From Stercorarius parasiticus (lineage: Eukaryota; Chordata; Aves; Charadriiformes; Stercorariidae), in the NCBI GenBank assembly GCA_013396915.1, contig VWZL01001357.1:441020-505019 (forward strand): DNA of 64,000 bases. Reading direction: 5' to 3'. The stretch's first letter is position 1. Every line of letters begins with the position of its first letter. The notes under the pieces were generated by a model. That model was not told the DNA's origin, searched no databases, and saw nothing but the letters and a program-made list of their open reading frames with translations. This document shows, one piece after another, positions 11,539 to 23,300 of the stretch. Both the position numbers and the translations under genes were made by a program.

Positions 11539-13920
11539 GCATATTGCTGTCTTAGAAAATGTACAGTCTCATAACATTACACAGCATTTCCCGCTAGCTA
11601 AGACTACTAACATCCTTGCACCTAACAGGCTACCTTGGTCACTATGAAGCAAGACACATACTTCAGTTTACAAATTATTATGGATTTTTTTTCCTTTTTG
11701 CCATTATTAAAAAAAAAAATCATCTTTAAAATACACACCCAAGAGAAAAGAGTGGCTACTTACACCAGCACCAATCTAAAAGTACTTTTCAACAATGGCA
11801 CATGGAATTACCTGCACACAGCCTTTGTATTTATTTATAGAGATATATTTTTTCTTTTTTTTTTTTTTTGAAAGAAAAAAGAAATGGCAAACTCAGCCTG
11901 CTAATGAGGCTGTTGTAAAAAAAGTAAAAAAACCCAACAACCAGGTTTGGAAGGGCAAGAGGAAATCTGTCAGGAAAGGTCCTGATGCGGCACTGGGGTT
12001 GCGGAGGCAGGAGCCGGGGGTGGGTGCTGGCAGCTGAGCCCCACAGGCAGGGATCCCGGCAGGCGATCACCCTTTCCAACTCCCACCGCCTTTCAAATCA
12101 AACACGAGTGACCAACCATTCCTTAAACCATCAGAGGCCAGACATTTTTTTTTTTTAACCTTTTTTTTCTTCTTTTTTTTTATATTTTAATTTCCCCCCA
12201 AAGTCCATTCCGTCAATTGTATCAGCTCCATTTTTTCAGCCATAAATAAAAAATATAAATAGAGGCACTTTAGTTAAGGAATAGTTTTATCATTACCTTT
12301 TGTCTTTATTTCCCCCTCCTTCTTAAAGCAAAGTGCTTAACTCCACCTTTGAACATAATGTGCAGGTTTTGCTGCTGCTTGGATACGAGGTGCTGGACTA
12401 TTTTGCGCTTACCTGCTTAATTTATTACTGTTTTTAACGCTACTCAGAAAGTCTTTTTTTTTTCTTTTCTTTTTTCTTTTTTTATTTTTTAATCTACAGT
12501 GCGTCAAAAGTTGCAATGAAGAAAAGAACAAAATGGTAAAACCACAGCTCTTGACAACTCTGGTTAGAGAGAGATTTCACAGCTTTCACTCGGCACGCAG
12601 ACTCCGTGGCCTTCAGGTGCTTAGAACCATATTTTTTTATACAAATTAGTTTAAACATCACTTTTGCTACAGTACATATAGTTAACTGACATCCCATACC
12701 CCACCAGTAATACCGATTATCTGACAAAAAAAACCCCCAACCAACCTTATTTCAAATAGTGTTAATATCTAGTGCAACAGGGACAAACTCATCTCTCCAC
12801 AGGAAAAAGAACAAACAAACAAACAAGAAAAGGATCACAAAAGTATTGTTGGTATAAAAAGGTTTTGTTTTGTTTTCTTAAAAAACACACCACAAATAAA
12901 TAAAAGTAAAAAGTAACAGTCCTTTATATACTCAGCATAATTTAAGAATAGAAATGTTAATATGTTAATGGTGGTTACTTTTTATTCTCCAATTCTTAAT
13001 TTTCTAAATCTTTAAATTGTTACTCCCTGAGAGCTTTGAATTATTTTTATTATTATTTTGTGTCTTTATTTGGACTGACATTTGACAGGTAGTTCTGCTT
13101 ACAAATTTGCAATGACAACGAACAGCAAACCAGTTGAAAAAAGACCTGGCTAAGAGACGAGCGTTTCTTGGCATCACTGCTTCTGTGTGTCCGATAAAGA
13201 AAAGAGAAAAGAAGGTGGGTGAAAGCTGGCGGGTTTTGCACCAGCCCATCAGAGACCCTTGGTCCTGACTCACCTTTACAGAGGATACAGTTTGTCCCAT
13301 TGAACAGAAAGCAAGAATAAAAATTACAACACAAACGTTTATGCTCTTTGTCTCCTCCGAGAACCGACCTTTACCACCATCTTGAGGCAGAAAACGTTTT
13401 ATAAAAGTATAAATACATCTGTGTGGCGTTAAAGCGATAAGCACTTTGGGGTAAACTTTTTCCTTTAGCAAGGTGGCGGTAAGAGGAAATAGAGTATTTC
13501 CCAAGAAGAGCACTGCCGGGAGCGCCCGCAGCGCCGAGCTCAGGAACCAGCATGAAAGCACGGATGTGCGAGTTTTTTTGAATAATCACGACAATGAGAA
13601 AATAAACCAAATCCAGATTAAGTTCATTCAACTTTGTTTTTTTCTTTTCCTCTTTAAACCGCTTGGCTTGTGCGCAAGGTGTCCCCTGCAAATGGCCCGA
13701 GGGGTTCCCAGCAGGAGAGTGGCGGGGAGCGGCTTCCCATTGCTTTTGCAGACCATGGAGACCACTGGTGTCTCTGGGTTGGGTCCTCTCTTGCTCCGCG
13801 GACGCGGCCCTTGTGCTTGTGCATGGGGAGAACTACTTTTTGGAGGGAGTCGGAGGAGAGGAAACGGTGCTGGCACCCATCAAGATGCCCACGCACCTCC
13901 ATCCTCACCCCTGACCTGAC

Positions 13921-13941
13921 TATATACACAGTATATATACA
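13921..13941 (-). promoter_or_regulatory. Two Pumilio-type UGUAUAUA motifs in the DAAM1 3' UTR
   Basis: On the minus strand, TGTATATA occurs at 13921-13928 and 13934-13941, about 150-175 nt after the stop. This fits the UGUANAUA consensus bound by PUM1/PUM2. The stretch is TA-rich, so chance occurrence is possible. Confidence 0.4.
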
Positions 13942-14094
13942 TACACACTTGCCTGCGGGGAGAGAGAGCGTGCCACTGTTTCGCTTTGAATCGCAAGGCA
14001 GTATAATGGGAATAAACTGCCCCCCAGCCACTTCAAAAAGACTAACCTGACCCGCATTTTTTTATTGGGTTTTATTGTTGTTGTTGTTTGTTTT

Positions 14095-14304
14095 TCAGAA
14101 GTTCAGCTTGGTGACAGGCCTCTCACGGCCGCTGTCAGCCAGCTGGTTGGCGATGCGCTTGCGGTTGCGCTTCAGCTTGGAGAGGTCCTTGTCGAAGACT
14201 TCGCCTGAGCGCAGGGCTGAGACGAGGTCGTCGAACTCGCCGCCTTCCTCCCCGCTCTCCTTCGCCTTCCTTGCCTTGCGCTCCCGCTCCCGCTGCTCCT
14301 TCAG
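14095..14304 (-). CDS. DAAM1: DAAM1 last coding exon: DAD autoregulatory domain and stop
   Basis: This encodes 69 residues from [16 protein letters not shown] to VTKLNF and a TGA. It contains [15 protein letters not shown] (DAD core that binds the DID) and KLKRNRKR (basic segment). The acceptor is GCACATAG, with a poor pyrimidine tract. Relief of the DID-DAD contact by Dishevelled/Rho activates the formin. Confidence 0.96.
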   Translation of the reverse strand: MKEQRERERKARKAKESGEEGGEFDDLVSALRSGEVFDKDLSKLKRNRKRIANQLADSGRERPVTKLNF

Positions 14305-17300
14305 CTATGTGCCACGGTAGAGGGGGGGAAAGGAGACATCTCACTCTCATGCAGGCAATTGTGGGGGTGCCCAACACACACATAGTGACACCCAAACCCA
14401 TGAAACAAAAGTGGTTTCCCACCCAGGTGCTTAGCATGCGAGAGCTGGTCAGGGTTATTGATACAAGCCATGGACTGAGGTCCACAGGCCCATGTCTGCT
14501 GCTGGTGGGTCACAGGCAGCACCAGATGTGCTGTACGTTTTAGCTCCAAGATCTCACCAACCCAAGGTCATTAGTTAATTAAGCAATCAACAGTGAAAAG
14601 TCAGTGGGTCTAAGAGCACAGAAGCTCCTTGCCCAGTCTTCAGTGCTCTCCATGCCACCACGGCCACCACGGGGACAGCATGTCATGGCTGCCATCCCCC
14701 CAGTGCCCCAGGGGTGCTGCTGGGACTCACTGATGCCTGCTCACCTGCGCCTCCATGCGTGCCCGGCGCTCTTCCTCCTCCTTCCTCCTCCTCATGTTCT
14801 CGTTCTCCTGCTTGGCCTCAGTCACGGCTTGAAGGAACTGGTCAAAGATGCCAAAGAACTCATCAGGTTGCATTTTGTCTGTGTCTTCTCCAAAGTGCTT
14901 CACAGCCTTGGAAAACTGGGAAAGAGAAGATAGGGGTCCATCAGTCTTGGAGACACCCATTGCATTGGCGAAACCCGCCATGGAAAGTCTTGGACCCAAT
15001 AGAGTGGAGAGAAACGCTTCCAGCAGCCATGGTGGAGAGCACGGCTTTGCTTCATCAAGCCTTGACTTAAACATGAAATAAATCATCTGATGTTTTACCC
15101 GCTGCCCTGTAAGAGCTGACCTCGATCACTCCCGAGCACCCTCTCCTAAAACATCCCCCACACAGTCCTTCTTGCCTCTGGCTCTGCCAAGCCTCCCCCT
15201 GGCCCAGCTCGACTTTATTAACTAAGCAGCAGTAAAAACAAGGAAGCAAAATATTGTGGGACTGAGGACCGAAGACATAAAACTAATAGTAAACACGGCA
15301 GGGGAAGGGAGACTTGCACTTTTAAGTTTTTCTTTGAAGTATTTTTGGGGCATTATTTATCATTGCCACATGCTCTGCTATTGAAACCAAATGTGTTGGT
15401 GGAACTTCTAAAAGACATTTCTGCCCAGGCTCAGGCACAGCCCTGGGTAGGGAAATAGGGAGTTTTCCGGCCTTTCGTGCTGTTTGCACACCATTAATGA
15501 GTCGAATGAGGCCGTAGCAAAGGTCAGGACAGGATATCCACGATCTGCTGACGAGTCCTGGTCCCGAAGGAGTCCATGAGTTGTCCTTGGGACTGACATC
15601 CTTTGTTCTCATATCCAGTTTGAAGGAGACTCTTTGTGCACAGAAAGTTTGTTAAAATTCTGATGGTGTTCTGCAGATAAGCACGCTTAAAAGAAAAGAA
15701 AAACAAAATCAAAGCACAGATTTATTAGTTGCTTTGATTTTGCTGGGTAGACTGAGAGGAACATTTTTAAAGCCTGCCTGTATGATTTAGTTTTATTTGC
15801 AGGGGTGCCCCAGACTCTTCAAAAGACATTTAGGGCATTTTTTATTTCTTTGTTTACTTAAGAGACTTAGCACTTCAAGATGCAGGGAGGAATCTGAGAG
15901 GTGCCACTATATAAGTCAAAATAATTGAGGTTATTCTTGTTGATTTTCATCAAGATATTTAATCCTCTGCCATGTTACAGGAGATTCTGGTGGAGGGGAA
16001 AAGGCTGAAAACGTTATCCTCGCAGGATATAAAGTTTATAAAACAAGGACATATGTTTAAAAAGCGAAGAGCTGGTGCACTTTACACAGCTCAACCTATT
16101 CAATAACCATGGAAACAGCTGCACATTGTTCAGAGTGGACTTTGATGGGCGCTGGGGACCACCTTCTCCTCCGGGTCCAGACAAGTCAGCAGATGACAAT
16201 ACAGTTAGCAGAGCATTTGTCACCATCTCCACAGTCCTAACTCACTGCAGGGAAAATCTGCCAGATTACCATCAGCAATTTAAAAGCGTGGTGTGGGTTA
16301 GCCATGTCCTCAGGAAGGCAATGGTCAATCATAATGTCCAAGCACGGGTGGATGGTCTGAAGGACAGTGCCAATTGGACATTGGTACAACCGGGGAGAAG
16401 GAGCTGGTGACACTTGGTAACTTCTGTCTTTGCAGAGGTAGCTCATGCAGTGGGAGAAGGATGGGACCTCTAAAATGGCCTGCGCTGGACTATCTCCCTG
16501 CCACTTCAATCAAGATGAAGGCCAGGCCAGGGAGGAGATACTGAAGGATTGTTCTTGGAGGAAACAGAAACCAGATATGGGCCCCTTTGTTGAAAGAGGG
16601 GAAGCAAAAGGTGCCTGGGAATCAGAGATGTCAGCCAATGGCCACCCCATTGCTGTGATTTAAGCCAGCCTGGTAGGGAGAAAAGGACAACACAGCAAGA
16701 GGTCATTGCACATGGCTACAAAGCACTCACAAAGGCATTACTCTGGGGAAGGTGAATCTCTAACCAGGTCTGAAGTTGGCCTCAACTCATGTCACTGAGC
16801 TCCTCTCCTTCTTTGGAGAGAGGAGCTGGGCAGGTCTCAGACTGAAGTTATGCATCAGATGTTATTTTGCCCTACAGAAGTGGGGTCACCCAGCTCTCTG
16901 ATATCAACCTCTGGGTGACCTCATGTCCAGCCTGAAGACCTGGTTGCATTTTTTCTTCCTCTTCCATCAACACCAGACAGAACATCCTGCCTTCTTGCCA
17001 TCTTCAGCCTTCATGGGCCAAGCTGCCCAAGCTGCTGCAGTCTTAACTCTAAAGCCACCAAAACTGGGATATTTCCATTTTAAGACACAGAAAGCAAAGC
17101 AAGCTCTCTAGGCTTGAGTGAGAGCTCTTCACCAACACTCAGATCCTCACAAATGACCTATCATCTCCTCCCCGGATGGACACCACTCTCCCCTGGCTAG
17201 CCCCTGCCAGAGGCTTTCTACAGCACATCTTGCGTCCCAGAAGCAGTCTATTGGCCTGACCAGTGAACCCCTGTCATGCTGGGTTGTGAAGAAGGAAAAA

Positions 17301-20300
17301 GGCCCTGGAGACAGAGATGTATCCACACACCCACTTCAAACAAACCATGAAGAGCAGCCCAGCGCTTTTCTCATGTCAGGGTCTCGGCAGGACACTTGCA
17401 TGGGGGGAGGTGGGGGAGGTATCTGAGATGTTAACACACAGCGTCTGCTCTGGGAAGGCCAGGACCATCCCTCGCCCATTGGCTGGAGGGAAGGCTGAAA
17501 TGCTACCCAGATCTCAAGGACGCTGGTGACCTTACCAGCTCTTTTGCTTCCATCAGAAGATCTTCGACATCCGAGAAACTGAAGCTGGCTAATGTGATGA
17601 ACTGGCTGACGACAGACACAAACTTGTCACCTGTTTGCTGAACCTGAGACTTCTGGAAGTCCAGCTCCTTTGGGGAAAAAAAGTAAATCTGGTCAGGCCC
17701 TGGCTGATGGAGGGACACAAATACCATCGGCCTCTGGTAGTGCTGTTGGGTGAGTGCCTGCATCAGTGCCATGGGTGCTGGCTGCACGGCCACTGCTGCT
17801 TCCTCCTACCATGTGTGAAGCCATGGATTACCCTGTTCTACAGTATCACACATGCAGTACACTTTTAAGGCCAAATCTTGCAGGAGAGATTGTGGAAGCG
17901 GCATAATTGAGCAAGACAGCAAGTCCTTCGGGATACCTCCACCATTTCATCACCACTCCAGCTGGGCTGCAGAAGCGCTGCTCAGCCTGAGCCCCAGCCC
18001 TCTGTGGTTTTATAGCTAAAGGGAGACCCCTCAGTGCACCACAGGTCCTCCACAGGCATCATCACTAAACTCACGCAGCCTCCCTTGGCTTCTTAGATAT
18101 AAACCATGCACATGCCTAACCGCATATGGTAACTTTGATGCCAAAACAGCCCTAAGAGGACAGACGCATGTGTAGGGCAGGAAGGAAGGACAAACAGATC
18201 TCCAGGATGTGAGATAACAGCAGCTTCGCTGGGAGCTCCCTTGCCTGCCTCCCTAAGGAGGGATGTCGTGGTGCGTGGAGCCAAGCTGGACTATATTTGA
18301 TTTAAATAATACTTACAGTCTCCACCGCTCTCAGGCCGCTCCTCAGAGTGTTTATTTCTTTCTCCAGCTCCGTCATGCTGTTGGAAATGGCAGGATGTTA
18401 ATTTTCATCCTTCCCCAGCAAATTCTATGGCTCTCTAACCAACTTGACCACGTTTTTCCACTGAAAAGATCCTGGCGCTGCACACATTGTCTCCTGTTTG
18501 CAGACCAGCATGTTCTAAGCAATAAATTGGGCTGACAGTCTCTAAGCTAGACAGTTACCCATCTCAAAGTAGCTGCAGTTGCTTGTTTTGAAGCAAAGCG
18601 CTTTTCTGTATTTTTAATCAAGGGGACTGTGCAGGCTTAGCAAGCTCAGCAGCCTCCAGACCTCTCCAAGCAAAAGGAAAGCTCAGGAGAGGGATATGTT
18701 GGGCACAGATTTCTCTTCCCCTCTCGAGGGCCATCAGAAGATAGGCTTGCTGTCCCATTGCACAGTGGACAATGTTTCAGGGAACCACAGTTAGGTGAAT
18801 GCCATGCAAAGCATCCTTCCGAGGCTTTCATAAAGGGAGACAACCCAAATATAGAGAAATAAAAATAAATTATCACGTCTGGAACTGACTGTGTTTACAC
18901 AAGGCTCAAGCCCCTGATGAGCGTCAAGTTCAAGTGCTTACGTATTTCTACCACTACATCTGAGTGGAAGCTTTCTCACAAAGACTCGATGACCACAGTC
19001 TTGACATCTTTCCAGGGGTGTCTGTCCTAGGGCTGGGGTCCCTGGAAATGCTGACGTCGGGTCATGGGGCAAGCGTTCCTGGCAGGTTTAGTCTGGGAAA
19101 ATGCAGTTTTGGGAGCCCTGTGCTCCAGAAGTTCATTACTAGCAGTGGGATTGACAGAGGTGTCAATTTTCCTTCACAGCTGCAGGGCTGAGGGGAATTT
19201 AGAGTTTTCCAGAGCTTTAGAAACTTTTTGGTTTCACTGTAGATTGAACCAAGCCCAAATATTACACATGGTGTCCAGTTTAGAGAAAAATGATAAAGTT
19301 CCGGGGGGAAAATATCCTCTATGCAGATGTTTTCTTTCCCATACGTTTATCTGTATAACAGCTGCAGATAACACGAGCATGAGAAAGCTGGAGCCTGCAC
19401 CGGCAAGGGAGCGTGCCCTGCTCAACTGTATTCTCAGCCAATGCCTACGAGTGCAGCAGCCAAACAGTCCTCCTCACAGGCCAAGATTTGTCCTGTCACT
19501 TTGTTTAATCCATATGGATGACAATTTTTTTACATTTTAAACGCAAGGGTGCTTGCTTTGCACATTACAGATCTTCTGTGGGGAAGCCACTATTGCTACA
19601 AGAGCACTTTGAAACCTGAAAGATCCTCAGGCTGCCATAAACTCTGTGCATATTTGCCATCCCCTCTCTAAAGATGTGCAGTTTCAGGCCCTTTTCATGT
19701 CCATGGCTAACACAAATGTGTGCTGACTGCAGAAATGTGGGATCTTTGCTGCTCAGGTCCCCAAAGCAGCAAAACCAGTAAGCTCCCGCTGAACTTTAAA
19801 ATGGAAACAAAGCCCCATTGATTTCAGAGGGACTTCAGCACATACTTGAGGGCTTTGCAGAGCAACAGCAGATTGCTCCTGTACTTAAAAGTTCAGCGTG
19901 TGTTTAAGGGCTTTGCTGAACGGGGGGCTCCACCGGCAAGGAGACAGCAGCAGCCTGCTCCAAACAGGTCACCAGGAGACAGGCAGGGTTTAAAAGGTTG
20001 TTGCAAATGCTAGAAGCTCGATGTCGGTGGTGAAATGAGGGCCAGGCAGGACCTGGAGGCAGATGAGCCCCTCGCACTGCTGCCTGGTCCTGCCCATGCT
20101 GCAGGCAAAGCCTCCCTGCCGCACGCAGATAAACAGCTGCCCTTTACCTGCAGCCGCACCACAACTGCTTCCTCCCGGATTACTTAACGTACCATTAAAA
20201 ATTAATTAAATGCTTCTGCAGTGAGATAACAACAGGAAACGGCTGGCTCCAAGCAGCTCCCCTCCCTCAAGGTCTGAGGCTCGCAGCCCTTTGCTGCAAG

Positions 20301-23300
20301 GGCTGATATTTAAAGCCAGGTGATGTTTGGTCCTGCCTCCTAAGCTGCTCTAGGGCCAGCATGGCCACAGTACAGGGCCCAGCCCAGTGGCCAGGATCTG
20401 ACCAGGAGTGCAAGCAAGGGAGGGTGACACAGAAAGGCAGGCTGAAGTGAGGGGAGAGGTGCTCCCAGTGCTCCCTATGTGCCACCTAAATCCCTGCTTA
20501 CTTGACTTTGGCTGCCTGCGGGATGTCTCGCAGCTCCTCATGCAGGTGGAGGACTTTGGGATATTTCTTTTCAACAATAGTGATGAGATAGTGCAGAAGG
20601 GTGATGTTCCTAGGAGAGAGGAGCGGTGAGGTCAGCATGGTGGCACCACCGGGAGCCAAGAGCTCAGTTGAAAACATTGGTTAAATCCCAACCCTGGTAA
20701 TAAAGTATTTTGGGATTTCTGCAAGGATGCTGCTGGCTGTCTAAGGGACATGGGATGGGTCTGTCCCATGCACAGCCACATTGCAGAGCAGCCCGGTCCC
20801 TGCAAGCAAGGGTCCTCCACAGGAAGGACCCAGGGGAGGTGACTTGAGCATTACCGCTCCCGTCCTCCACTGTCTTTACTGATGGATGATGCCAGGCAGG
20901 TTTGAAACCTGACCCAGCTTCTCTCGCTGTGTGCATGGAGCTCGGTGTGGGGAGAGCAAATAAGGTGATGGCTGCAGCAGCTTGAGGGTTCCTGTGGAGA
21001 GGAGCCCCTGGGACCCCTCCTCTGGCCACTGCACCACAGCATAACAGCTCTTAGCTTCTTCAAAGGGGAGGAAAAAACATTTGGAGGATGATACTCCTAA
21101 TCAGCCTTGGCTGCTGTTTAGCCAGCCCGGGAAGGAAAGCCCCCATCAGTCCCCGTGCTGATCTGCAGCTCAGCTTCTCTGGAAATCTGTCCTGCTCAAA
21201 AAATGGACACTTGCATCATCCGATGTGCCAGATGGGGAGACAGGAGGGAGGGGACAGCTTCCACCTACCCATGTCCCAGAGGCAACACTAATGGCCCCTC
21301 CAATGCCCCAGCACCCCTGGGGCCCGCGGACGCTACTGAGGACGAGCGCAGGGGCTGCTCACTTGTCAATGCTGGACTTGGTGTCTGCGATCTTGTTGAG
21401 GCTGGAGATCTTAAACCCGAAGGCGTTGCCCCTCTGGCCCTTGTTCATGTAGTTCCCAAAGGCCAGGACCACCTCCAGCAGCTGCTGGAGGCTGCTGCTC
21501 TGCAGCACCGCCTTGGAGCCAGCGCGGATGGCTGAAAGCAGAGAGGTGTGGGACATTACCCCCTGCCATGGCAGCACACCAGTCCCCTTTTCTTGCAGCA
21601 ACCCCTTCAGTGCCCCTATTGCCAAAGAGTAACCACAACTCCCTCCCTTCCCCTGTGTCACTGCAACCGCCATGCAGACCAGGCTTGCCCTGGCACAGAG
21701 TGATGCTCTTTCTATGAGTGCTCCCTGTGCTAACACAGAGCCCCATAGCAGGTCTGGTCACTTGCCTTCAACCTTGGGTTTGACTTCTGCAACTCTCTCT
21801 GCAAACTTCTTCTTGAAGTAGAGGGACTGCAACCTTTGCTGATAATGGTTTATCCTGGAAAAAAAAAGAGGTGCAGGTTGAGCTTTGCTTGCTCCAGGCA
21901 GAGCTCAGTTGCTCTGCTGCTCGCAGCTGTGCTCACAAATCATGCTTGAGCCATGGTGATTAAAAAATTATGACCACATTTCTCCCTGACATTTGCTGGG
22001 AAAAATGACAACAGAAGCTACAGCTGTCCTGGGGTGGATCCAGGTGGGCTCTTAAGCATATGCTTGAGGCTATCCTTAACTCAGCAGGTTCAACAAGTGC
22101 ATTTTTACACCCTATTGCTATAAACAAACAGTTCTTTTACAACCACTCCTTAGCAAAGATGCTGATGAGGTCTGGGCTTCCAATGGCTTTGTGATGAGCT
22201 GTGGCTGGAGACAGGCACACCAACTACCAGCACTAACAAAACTGGACCTTCAGATCCTCAAAATGATGGCCTGGGCTGGAAAGCCACCAACACAGCCCAA
22301 TCCAGCCCATTCCTGGGCAAGTCAGGGACAGCTTTGCTCATGTCAATTGTATTTAGGCTAAACAAGATCTCACTTGTACGCAAATAGTCTGATTTGAGTT
22401 ATTTGGACCAAGGACCCAAAGGAGACGTGCTCACAGACAAGGCCATGGGCTACACTGTTGTTGTACTAATCAGAGGTGACAAAGACATCACACTTGGTTA
22501 CAGACCACAGGGCAAATTAAAAAGCCATGCCGGAAATCAAGGAAAATATTTGCATCAGTACGTTGTGCTTTCCAAAAGATGGAGGCACGGGAGCAACACT
22601 TGGGCAAGAGACTGTGAAGAAGAAAGGTGATCTGCGACAGGAAAGCTAATTCTGAGTCTCTTCCAGCCCTGAGGGCTCAGGTCTGAACTTCACAGCTCTG
22701 TCCTGCCTGTCTTTGACACTCAGCAACTACACGGTGCATTGCCCTGGTGTTCATTGGTGCATTTCTCAGGGAGGACAGAAACATTTCTATTTTTGATCTC
22801 CCAGTACAATCTCAGATTGTAAAACTCACTGACTTTGCAAACAAGTGACTTGCTTGAAGTTCAGCTAAGGAATTCAAGGAGCTCAATACTCAGTTGGATT
22901 TAAATAAGGAGCTTCAAGATTTTAAACCAGCACCTGTGGAGGATGTGCATGCAAAAGATAAGATTACTGATCCCTGAAGATTTCTAAGCTTTAAATCATT
23001 GCTACCAGGAGCAGGAAGAAATGAGATTTCCTTTCCATCTCATATATTCTCAGGATCCCCAGGGATGAGTCATTCCTGAGGTGAGGAGTGGGACTTACCT
23101 ACACAGCAGGGCCAAATTTACATACATCAGTCTTTAGTATTCATAAGGATATGTTCGTGTGAAGGAGAAGGGAGCATCACTACAGTGTTGTTATCATTCA
23201 AACAGCACTTGCTACCCGGGCCATGATGCAGATGATGTAGTCTTTCACAGAGTTCTGCCAGATTGATCTTTTCTAATCCAAACAAGAAGGGAAATGTGTC

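Larger units (their letters stand above)
11515..14094 (-). other. DAAM1: 3' UTR of DAAM1 (inferred extent)
   Basis: The region follows the DAAM1 stop codon at 14095-14097 on the minus strand. It is AT-rich, with many A runs on the transcribed strand and several possible polyadenylation hexamers; the most distal strong one is at 11533-11538. Two Pumilio-type octamers occur at 13921-13941. The length of about 2.6 kb is plausible for a formin transcript, but the end is inferred from sequence alone. Confidence 0.6.

Noticed and set aside
16798..16827. Short inverted repeat AGCTCCTCTCC / GGAGAGAGGAGCT
   Set aside because: Arms are short and interrupted by a two-base insertion; such repeats are expected by chance in purine/pyrimidine-skewed DNA.
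21755..21765. Use of the nearby GT (four bases past the GC) as the normal donor
   Set aside because: It would shift the frame and destroy the conserved VEAIRAG join to the next exon.
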